From positions 1-6,868 of the forward strand of contig JAQVKJ010000067.1 of the NCBI GenBank assembly GCA_028694715.1: DNA of 6,868 bases. Reading direction: 5' to 3'. The stretch is from Weeksellaceae bacterium. Its GTDB lineage: Bacteria > Bacteroidota > Bacteroidia > Flavobacteriales > Weeksellaceae. The translations under genes and the position numbers were made by a program. Under the pieces are notes generated by a model. It did no database searches. It was not told where the DNA came from and worked only from the letters and a program-made list of their open reading frames with translations. Positions 1 to 5,628 of this stretch are shown here, one piece after another (position 1 is the stretch's first letter; each line of letters opens with the position of its first letter).

Positions 1-364
1 GTCCCCAAGTAAGAATTTCAAACAATTCTTCCATGGTACCAAAACCACCGGGAAGCGCAATGAAACCGTCCGATTTTTCCTGCATCAAAGCTTTTCTTTG
101 GTGCATGGTAGAAACTGTAATCAATTCGGTTAGTTTTTCATGCGCAATTTCTTTTTTCTTCAGAAATTCAGGGATGATTCCGATGATTTCACCATTTTCA
201 GACAAAACACCCTCGGCCAATTTTCCCATCACCCCTACTTTTGCACCACCATAAATCACACTGATTCTCTGCTTGGCAAGTTTGGCTCCCAGCGCATAGG
301 CCGTATCACCGTATATCAAATTGTCACCAATGCCCGATGCGCAAAAAACACAAATACTTTTCAT
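1..364 (-). CDS. LOG-family (TIGR00730) nucleotide phosphoribohydrolase, partial (C-terminus beyond the window)
   Basis: Reading the minus strand from an ATG at 364-362 gives 121 residues that run off the left edge without a stop. They match the Rossmann-fold LOG family (once misannotated as lysine decarboxylase), which hydrolyses nucleoside 5'-monophosphates, including cytokinin-type ones, to a free base and ribose 5-phosphate in the cytoplasm. Visible hallmarks are the N-terminal strand 'KSICVFCAS' (2-10), the glycine-rich 'YGGAKVGVMG' (38-47), 'MHQRKALM' (87-94) with the conserved Arg90, and the signature PGGxGTxxE as 'PGGFGTMEE' (105-113) with Glu113. Small members of the family are about 190 residues, so roughly the last third is missing. 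The start is well supported because 'MKSICVFC' is the usual family N-terminus. The gene is transcribed divergently from the secreted-protein gene at 529. The bacterial physiological substrate is generally uncertain, so no gene symbol is given. Confidence 0.93.
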   Translation of the reverse strand, partial: MKSICVFCASGIGDNLIYGDTAYALGAKLAKQRISVIYGGAKVGVMGKLAEGVLSENGEIIGIIPEFLKKKEIAHEKLTELITVSTMHQRKALMQEKSDGFIALPGGFGTMEELFEILTWG

Positions 365-477
365 AAACCTTTTCTGATGGGCGAAGTTAAAAAAAATGAT
401 TCGAACAAAATCCCGATAAAATGTTAACATCAAAAATCAATCAGCTGTAATCCTATTAGCTAAGGTTATGCAAAGCA

Positions 478-495
478 ACAAATCAATCAATTTGT
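478..495. promoter_or_regulatory. Inverted repeat ACAAAT-N6-ATTTGT, possible operator
   Basis: A perfect 6-bp inverted repeat with a 6-nt spacer (ACAAATCAATCAATTTGT) sits immediately upstream of the -7-like box at 498-505 and about 33 bp before the start codon at 529. Its position would suit a regulator-binding site. It is short and AT-rich, so chance is a real alternative. Confidence 0.25.
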
Positions 496-497
496 CA

Positions 498-505
498 TAT
501 ATTCG
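498..505 (+). promoter_or_regulatory. Possible Bacteroidota -7 box (TATATTCG) for the secreted-protein gene
   Basis: TATATTCG matches the Bacteroidota -7 consensus TAnnTTTG at five of its six fixed positions and would give a leader of under 20 nt before the ATG at 529. No clear TTTG -33 element lies at the usual 19-21 nt spacing. This is a weak call based on position and partial consensus. Confidence 0.3.
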
Positions 506-528
506 TAAATAAATCAAAACCCGATAAA

Positions 529-1200
529 ATGAAGTTTTTCCTATACACGCTGCCTCTCTTTATTGTCGGATTGCTGAATGCCCAAGATTTGAACGGTGCA
601 TGGGTCAATCAAACTGAAAATTCAAATATTCTGATTTTGATTCAGGACAATTATTTTACCCGAACTGTATATACTCCGGCGGAATTTGAAGAAACCATCG
701 GCGGAACTTATAAAATTGAAGACAATCAAATCACCGTTGCACTGGAGTTTGATACCGCTTCCGAAGATTTGAGGGAATTGAATCTTAATTTTGAATTAAA
801 GGATGATGTATTGGTAATTGATTACTTGAAATTCAATAGATTGGGTGATGGGAATGCACCGCTGGCCGGAGTTTGGAGAATCAGTGGAAGAATGCAGGGA
901 GATAAGTTGGTTGAGATTCATCAGAGGGGGACTCGAAAAACACTGAAATTACTGACGGCTACTCATTTTCAATGGTTTGCAATCGACCCGGGTAAAAATG
1001 AATTTTATGGTACCGGCGGTGGAACTTATTCGTTTGAAAACGGAAAATATACCGAAAACATTGAATTCTTTTCGAGAGACAACAGCCGTGTGGGTGCTGC
1101 GCTCAGTTTTGACGACCGCATAGAAGACGACAAATGGATTCATACAGGACTGAGCAGCAAAGGCGACCCGATTCATGAGGTTTGGGAAAAGATTGATTGA
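529..1200 (+). CDS. Secreted protein of unknown function with two lipocalin-like repeats
   Basis: This is a 223-residue protein with a Sec signal peptide (1-19, 'MKFFLYTLPLFIVGLLNAQ'), so it is probably periplasmic or exported. No lipobox cysteine is present. I do not recognise a named family. The mature part appears to be two related halves. Each begins with an L-x-G-x-W motif (21-25 'LNGAW'; 112-116 'LAGVW'), continues into a beta strand and a segment containing 'GGTY' (58-61 and 164-167), and then an alternating hydrophobic strand. This resembles the small beta-barrel 'lipocalin-like' or DUF4488-type secreted proteins common in Bacteroidota, but that is inference from pattern. No catalytic motif is visible. 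The ATG at 529 is chosen because it gives an intact signal peptide. The gene converges on cls, with 35 bp between the stop codons. Its stop is TGA, which shows that TGA can terminate in this genome. Confidence 0.88.
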   Translation: MKFFLYTLPLFIVGLLNAQDLNGAWVNQTENSNILILIQDNYFTRTVYTPAEFEETIGGTYKIEDNQITVALEFDTASEDLRELNLNFELKDDVLVIDYLKFNRLGDGNAPLAGVWRISGRMQGDKLVEIHQRGTRKTLKLLTATHFQWFAIDPGKNEFYGTGGGTYSFENGKYTENIEFFSRDNSRVGAALSFDDRIEDDKWIHTGLSSKGDPIHEVWEKID

Positions 1201-1235
1201 TTTTTTTGAACAAATTTCATTAAGAATAAAAAAAT
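1200..1235. terminator. AT-only inverted repeat between convergent genes, possible bidirectional terminator
   Basis: ATTTTTTT (1200-1207) and AAAAAAAT (1228-1235) form a perfect 8-bp inverted repeat with a 20-nt loop. It lies exactly between the stop of the secreted-protein gene and the stop of cls. Each strand ends in a T-run in its own direction. There is no GC-rich stem, so this is not a classical intrinsic terminator, and the call rests mainly on position. Confidence 0.25.
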
Positions 1236-2681
1236 CTACATCAAAGGGCCGATGATTCTCAAGACCTTCTCAAAAAATTGTTTGGTTTTTGGCCGATTCG
1301 CCCACTTTTCGGAATCAATCTGCGTTGCATCCTCGATGTCTGACAAAAATATCTGCTGCAGCTTGGTTGCGATGGATTTGTCATAAACAATCGCATTTAC
1401 TTCAAAATTCAATTCAAAACTTCTGTGGTCCAAATTGGCTGTTCCGATAATGGAAACTTCACCATCGCAAACCATGGTTTTGGCGTGGACAAATCCTTTG
1501 TTGTACAAATAGATTTTTGCGCCGGCTTTCAACAAATCGGCATAATGTGATTTTGAAACTGCGTTGACAATAGAAGAATCCGAGATTCCCGGTACCAGGA
1601 TGTGAACTTCCACACCTTTTCGAATCGCAATTTGCAAGGCTGACAACAATTCTACGGTCGGTACAAAATAAGGAGTGGTGATGTATATGTTTTTCACACT
1701 GCTGTTGATTGCCTGAATATAGGTGTACAAGATTTCAGGCTGTTCGGAATCGGGTCCGCTACTGACCAATTGCACCCAATTGTCTTCCGGTGTTTCTTCA
1801 TGTTTTTTGAAATAATCCAATCCGGGTTGCAGATTTTCGCCCGAACAAAAATTCCAGTCGGCCATAAAAATGCCCTGCATTCTCCAAGCGGCTTCTCCTT
1901 TGATTTTGAAGTGCATGTCTCTCCAATAAAGCTTGTTTTTCAAACGATTATCGTATTTGTCCGAAATGTTGATTCCACCAATAAAACAAGTTTCGGCATC
2001 AATAATTATGAGTTTTCTGTGGTTTCTGTAATTGATGCGGTTGGCGAAATTGATGAATGCGATTTCGTAAAACGGATAAGCCTTCACCCCGTTTTTCCGC
2101 AGTTTGGGTACCATGGTTTTTCGGATAGAACGGCTGCCAAAATCATCATAAATCAAGCGAACTTCCACGCCTTCTTTTGCTTTTTCTATTAGAATTTGAG
2201 CAATTTCATTGCCTGTTTTATCATTTTCATAAATGTAATATTCTATATGGATATGATGTTTGGCAGCTTTGAGTGCTTTGATGAGTTCAGGAAATTTCTC
2301 TTCGCCGTTGAAAAGTATTTCTGTTTGATTTTTTCCGGTGGCAAAACCCAATGGTTTGTGAGGATACAAGAGATTGAGTTCATAAAAATTGGGAAATTGA
2401 TTTTCAAGTTCTTTTTGTGATTGCAGTCTATAGGTAGAAATAAAACGCCTGATTTCCTCGCTTCTATGGTTGTCAATTAGCAGTTTCTTTGAATAGAGTT
2501 TTTTCTTGCGGTAATTCAGCCCGACCGAAAAATAAACGAGCATCCCGATTACAGGCAAAAAAACAGTGAGTAAAATGTAGGCCGCTGTTTTGGTGGGATT
2601 GTCGGTATCGTACACGATTCGGATGACCACCAAGGTAACCAGCAGCACATACAGAATTTCAATGATAAGAATAAGATTCAA
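1236..2681 (-). CDS. cls: Cardiolipin synthase (PLD superfamily)
   Basis: The 481-residue membrane enzyme joins two phosphatidylglycerol molecules into cardiolipin plus glycerol at the inner membrane. Two hydrophobic segments at the N-terminus (about 1-21 and 33-54) form the PLD-nuclease N-terminal anchor. They are followed by two phospholipase D domains, each with an HxK(x)4D motif: His221/Lys223/Asp228 ('HRKLIIID', then GG and N) and His399/Lys401/Asp406 ('HAKTMVCD', then G and N). Length and the C-terminal 'RIIGPLM' fit bacterial Cls. The start is unusual: the codon at 2681-2679 is TTG. The in-frame stop upstream is TAG at 2702-2700, no ATG lies between, and the first internal Met (residue 47) would remove both anchor segments. 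TTG is therefore the most plausible start. The gene lies 39 bp after namZ on the same strand and is probably co-transcribed with it. Confidence 0.95.
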   Translation of the reverse strand: MNLILIIEILYVLLVTLVVIRIVYDTDNPTKTAAYILLTVFLPVIGMLVYFSVGLNYRKKKLYSKKLLIDNHRSEEIRRFISTYRLQSQKELENQFPNFYELNLLYPHKPLGFATGKNQTEILFNGEEKFPELIKALKAAKHHIHIEYYIYENDKTGNEIAQILIEKAKEGVEVRLIYDDFGSRSIRKTMVPKLRKNGVKAYPFYEIAFINFANRINYRNHRKLIIIDAETCFIGGINISDKYDNRLKNKLYWRDMHFKIKGEAAWRMQGIFMADWNFCSGENLQPGLDYFKKHEETPEDNWVQLVSSGPDSEQPEILYTYIQAINSSVKNIYITTPYFVPTVELLSALQIAIRKGVEVHILVPGISDSSIVNAVSKSHYADLLKAGAKIYLYNKGFVHAKTMVCDGEVSIIGTANLDHRSFELNFEVNAIVYDKSIATKLQQIFLSDIEDATQIDSEKWANRPKTKQFFEKVLRIIGPLM

Positions 2682-2720
2682 TGCTTTATTTTTGAATGTC
2701 TAAATTAGCGAAAATTTAAT

Positions 2721-4001
2721 CTAATCATAAATCAAATATTTTTCTCTGACCGATTTAAATTCTTCAAGTTCTTCGTGCCATGTAGCTTTGATTTGTTCGG
2801 CCGCCCAACCCGCATCAATTTGTTTTCTCAATTCATCGGTTCCAGCCAATTTATCAATCCAAAATTCTCCGGAATTCTTAATCCAAAATGGCTCTTTTCC
2901 TTCATAATTTCGATGGGCTTTAATCAGCCATTCCAAATTGATTTCGGACAAATAAGTTGTGTTGCTCAAATCTTCGCCATAACAAACCTGACCTTGAAAT
3001 CTTGGGCTTTTTGAACCTGAATTTGGTTTGGGTACAAACTGATAATCCATGTTTTTCAGATAAGGCGAACCATAAATCTGGAAAGCTTTGTCTGTTCCTC
3101 TGCCTTCACTTCCGTTGAAAGCTTCAAAAAAACAAGTACTCGGATACAAATTGATTGCCCGATCATTCGGCAGATTTGGGGAGGGTTTTATTGGTAATGA
3201 ATATTTGGATTTGTGGGAATAATTCTTCAGCGGAACAACAGTCAAATCGCATTTTATTCCATTGGCCAACCAGCTTTCCCCATTGATCATTTGGGCATAT
3301 TCTCCAATAGTCATCCCATAAACCACTGGCACCGGGTGCATTCCTACAAAAGATTTGAATTTCGGTCTCAAAACCGGTCCATCCACATAATGTCCGTTTG
3401 GATTGGGCCTGTCCAGCACGATAAGTGGAATATCATTTTCAGCAGCAGCTTCCATTACATAATGCAAAGTAGAAATATAGGTGTAAAATCTTGCACCTAC
3501 ATCCTGAAGGTCAAAAATAATGACATCCAGTTCTTTGAGTTGTTCTGCTGTTGGTTTTTTGTTTTTTCCATAGAGCGAAATTACCGGAAGTCCGGTTCTA
3601 TCATCAACTCCTGATTTTACGCTTGCACCTGCATCCGCATCTCCCCGAAAACCATGTTCGGGTGAAAATATTTTTTTGACATTAAGCTTATTTTCCAAAA
3701 AGAAATCAACTATACTTTCATACCGGTTGACCGGATTTTTTTTGTACTTGTTTTTTAATTGGGTCAATTCAGAAACCTTTCCTGTCTGATTGGTAACCAC
3801 AGCTATTTTTTTTCCTTCTACCAAAGGAAAATACAGTTCGGGCTGTTCGGCTCCTACAACAATTTGACGGGAAATCAATTCCACTTTTTGGCCATCGTCC
3901 ACCGCATTGTACTTCGGTTTTATTTCTTGTCCAAACATGAAATTCGAGGAACAAAGTAGCAATGACAGCGACAGGAAAATCTTAAACTTCATACTTATCA
4001 T
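2721..4001 (-). CDS. namZ: Exo-beta-N-acetylmuramidase, NamZ/DUF1343 family (GH171), exported
   Basis: The 426-residue protein belongs to the DUF1343 family. Characterised members (NamZ, glycoside hydrolase family 171) remove N-acetylmuramic acid from the non-reducing end of peptidoglycan fragments. Visible family motifs, in order, are 'VVTNQTG' (68-74), 'SPEHGFRGDADAGASV' (113-128) with the acidic EHG motif implicated in catalysis, 'FDLQDVGARFYTYISTLHYVM' (about 163-183), 'LDRPNPNG' (196-203), 'PSPNLPN' (273-279) and 'GSEGRGT' (297-303). The N-terminus is a signal peptide ending near 'FMFGQ' (21-25), so the enzyme acts in the periplasm or outside. Two starts are possible: ATG at 4001, or ATG at 3992 (Met4, 'MKFKIFL'), which gives a more typical signal peptide. 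A Cys at 17 follows 'LLL', a poor lipobox, so lipoprotein status is unlikely but not excluded. It follows aspA by 11 bp and precedes cls by 39 bp. Confidence 0.92.
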   Translation of the reverse strand: MISMKFKIFLSLSLLLCSSNFMFGQEIKPKYNAVDDGQKVELISRQIVVGAEQPELYFPLVEGKKIAVVTNQTGKVSELTQLKNKYKKNPVNRYESIVDFFLENKLNVKKIFSPEHGFRGDADAGASVKSGVDDRTGLPVISLYGKNKKPTAEQLKELDVIIFDLQDVGARFYTYISTLHYVMEAAAENDIPLIVLDRPNPNGHYVDGPVLRPKFKSFVGMHPVPVVYGMTIGEYAQMINGESWLANGIKCDLTVVPLKNYSHKSKYSLPIKPSPNLPNDRAINLYPSTCFFEAFNGSEGRGTDKAFQIYGSPYLKNMDYQFVPKPNSGSKSPRFQGQVCYGEDLSNTTYLSEINLEWLIKAHRNYEGKEPFWIKNSGEFWIDKLAGTDELRKQIDAGWAAEQIKATWHEELEEFKSVREKYLIYD

Positions 4002-4012
4002 TTTTTGTAAAA

Positions 4013-5413
4013 CTAAATCTTTTTATGCGACGACAGCATATTTTTAGGATTGAGAATTTCGTCCAGTCTTTCCTTGCTCAACAAACCATGTTCCAAAACG
4101 AGTTCATAAACACTTTTGCCTGTTTGGAGTGCTTCTTTTGCAATTTGGGTTGATTTTTTATAACCTATATAGGGATTAAGTGCAGTCACAATTCCAATAC
4201 TGTTTTTGACCATTTTTTCACAAACCTCAGGGTTGGCAGTGATGCCGTCTATACATTTCTCTACCAGCGTTTCCAACGCATTTCCGAGCAATTGAATGCT
4301 TTCCATGATTGAAAAACTCATCACCGGCTCCATTACATTGAGCTGAAGCTGACCTGCTTCTGCAGCAAAAGCGACCGCCAAATCGTTGCCGATGATTCTG
4401 AAACACACCTGATTGAACATTTCGGGAATCACCGGATTGACTTTGCCGGGCATGATGGAGGAGCCGGGCTGCACGGCCGGAAGATTGATTTCGTTCAAAC
4501 CTGCTTTGGGACCCGATGACAGCAAACGCAAATCATTTCAGATTTTTGAAAGCGTCAGTGCAGTTCTTTTCAAAGCCGAAGAATAACTGACAAAAGCACT
4601 GGTATCGGGCGTTGCCTGTATCAAATCTTCAGCTGAAAACAATGGAAGACCGCTCATTTCCTTCAGATTTCTAATGCAGATTTCAGTGAAATTCTCAGGT
4701 GTGTTCAATCCGGTGCCAATGGCCGTTCCTCCCATATTGACCGACAACAATAAGTTTGCATTTCTTCGCAATTCTTCAGAGTCAAGTTCAACAGAACGAG
4801 CAAAAGCTTCAAATTCACTTCCCAAAGTCATCGGGACCGCATCTTGCAACTGAGTACGACCCATTTTGATGATATCAGAAAATTCAACTGCTTTTCGCCT
4901 GAAGGCTTTGATTGTTTCATTCAACTTAATTTCCAATTGCCGGTTCATGCTGAAAAGTGCAATTTTGATTGCTGTAGGGTAAGCATCATTGGTGGACTGT
5001 GCGTAATTGATGTGATCATTGGGAGAACAATATTTGTACTCTCCTTTTTTGTGCCCCATCAATTCCAATGTACGATTGGCAATGACTTCATTTGCATTCA
5101 TGTTCACAGAAGTACCTGCGCCACCCTGAATCATGTCCACTGGAAATTGAACATCCATTTTTCCATCGATCACTTCATCACAAGCCAATTCAATGGCTCT
5201 AAAAAGTTTTTCGTCCAAAATTCCCAACTCAAAATTTGTTCTGGCGGCAGCCTTTTTGACAAAACCCAATGCCCTAATCATTTCAGGAAATTCCGACAAA
5301 CGGTGGTGTGAGATGTTGAAATTATTCACTGCCCTTTGGGTCTGAACACCGTAATAGGCTGCTTCCGGTACTGAAAGTTCACCTATCAGATCGTTCTCTT
5401 TTCTATAATTCAT
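4013..5413 (-). pseudogene. aspA: Aspartate ammonia-lyase, interrupted by one in-frame TGA
   Basis: The frame encodes a 466-codon aspartase (L-aspartate to fumarate plus ammonia; cytoplasmic homotetramer of the fumarase/aspartase superfamily), but codon 292 is TGA. Before it lie 'YYGVQTQRAVNNF' (20-32), 'GGAGTSVNMNANEV' (97-110), 'QSTNDAYPTA' (139-148) and 'GRTQLQDAVPMTLG' (185-198). After it, in the same frame, come '[13 protein letters not shown]' (293-305) and the catalytic serine loop '[11 protein letters not shown]' (317-327). 'GKVNPVIPE' and 'GRTQLQDAVP' point to aspartase rather than fumarase (fumarases usually have 'GKVNPTQ' and 'GRTHLQDATP'). Length is normal and there is no frameshift. 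If the TGA terminates, the 291-residue product lacks the serine loop and C-terminal domain and should be inactive. A TTG at 4531-4529 could in principle restart translation of a 172-residue piece. It is the first gene of a probable aspA-namZ-cls unit. A sequencing or assembly error cannot be excluded. Confidence 0.9.
4538..4540 (-). other. In-frame TGA codon within aspA (codon 292), at a position usually Cys
   Basis: The minus strand reads AAA ATC TGA AAT GAT TTG CGT. The homologous E. coli segment, as I recall it, is '[15 protein letters not shown]', so TGA stands where TGC or TGT would encode Cys. One change at plus-strand position 4538 would restore the codon. Conservation on both sides is uninterrupted. 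Confidence 0.95.
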
Positions 5414-5438
5414 GGATTGTTTATTGAATAAAGTGACC

Positions 5439-5446
5439 CAAATTTA
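5439..5446 (-). promoter_or_regulatory. -7 box TAAATTTG, probable aspA promoter
   Basis: On the minus strand, 5446-5439 reads TAAATTTG, a perfect match to the Bacteroidota -7 consensus TAnnTTTG. It lies 25 bp ahead of the aspA start codon, giving a leader of roughly 20 nt. A clean TTTG -33 element is not seen. The usual -33 area instead overlaps the palindrome at 5459-5471. Confidence 0.5.
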
Positions 5447-5458
5447 AGTTTTTTCTGT

Positions 5459-5471
5459 ACCGAAATTCGGT
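5459..5471. promoter_or_regulatory. Palindrome ACCGAA-A-TTCGGT, candidate operator upstream of aspA
   Basis: ACCGAAATTCGGT is a perfect 6-bp inverted repeat around one central base. It begins 12 bp upstream of the aspA -7 box and overlaps the spacer and -33 region. The flanks are partly symmetric as well (CTGT on one side, TCTG on the other). It is the most GC-containing, ordered element in this AT-rich gap, which suggests a dimeric regulator site. The regulator is unknown. It is not followed by a T-run close enough to be a terminator. Confidence 0.4.
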
Positions 5472-5597
5472 TCTGCACATCATTTTTTACAAAAAAATAA
5501 GAAATCATTCTTGCTTAAACTCATTTGAAGCTGATTCTGGCATCCAAAATTTACCAAAAGCAAACAGAAGCAGTCAAACTAATACAAAATTCTATTG

Positions 5598-5605
5598 TAC
5601 CTTTG
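5598..5605 (+). promoter_or_regulatory. -7 box TACCTTTG, probable lysS promoter
   Basis: TACCTTTG is a perfect match to the Bacteroidota -7 consensus TAnnTTTG and lies 23 bp before the lysS ATG, the same geometry as the box ahead of aspA. No TTTG is present at the expected -33 distance. The rest of the 5472-5597 interval shows only AT-rich sequence with no recognisable element or T-box-like leader. Confidence 0.5.
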
Positions 5606-5628
5606 CCCACTGAAAAAAAATAAGAAAA

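Larger units (their letters stand above)
412..531 (+). repeat. Two direct copies of CCCGATAAAATG around the 5' region of the secreted-protein gene
   Basis: The 12-mer CCCGATAAAATG occurs at 412-423 and again at 520-531. Both copies are preceded by CAAAA, with one extra T in the first. The second copy contains the ATG start of the gene at 529. The first would open a ten-codon frame (MLTSKINQL plus one stop codon, TAA). This could be a small duplication of a translation-initiation region or simple chance in AT-rich DNA. Confidence 0.4.

Noticed and set aside
1770..2192. 140-codon open frame on the plus strand inside cls
   Set aside because: It is antisense to the first PLD domain and linker of a clear cls gene, shows no family motif, and is a shadow of the real frame.
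3213..3614. 133-codon open frame on the plus strand inside namZ
   Set aside because: It is antisense to conserved DUF1343 motifs and has no independent support.
3942..4001. NamZ as a lipoprotein
   Set aside because: The residues before Cys17 are 'LLL', a poor lipobox, and a conventional cleavage near 'FMFGQ' explains the N-terminus better.
4013..4531. The 172-codon frame as an independent small gene
   Set aside because: It is the in-frame C-terminal part of aspA after the TGA, so it is annotated as part of one interrupted gene.
4538..4540. A genome-wide alternative code with TGA as Trp
   Set aside because: The aligned residue is Cys rather than Trp, Trp in all genes here is TGG, and the gene at 529-1200 ends in TGA at a sensible C-terminus.
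4844..5311. 155-codon open frame on the plus strand inside aspA
   Set aside because: It is antisense to highly conserved aspartase sequence, is rich in Cys, His and Phe as shadow frames often are, and has no recognisable domain.
4013..5413. Fumarase (fumC) instead of aspartase
   Set aside because: 'GRTQLQDAVP' and 'GKVNPVIPE' are aspartase-type; fumarase usually has 'GRTHLQDATP' and 'GKVNPTQ'.
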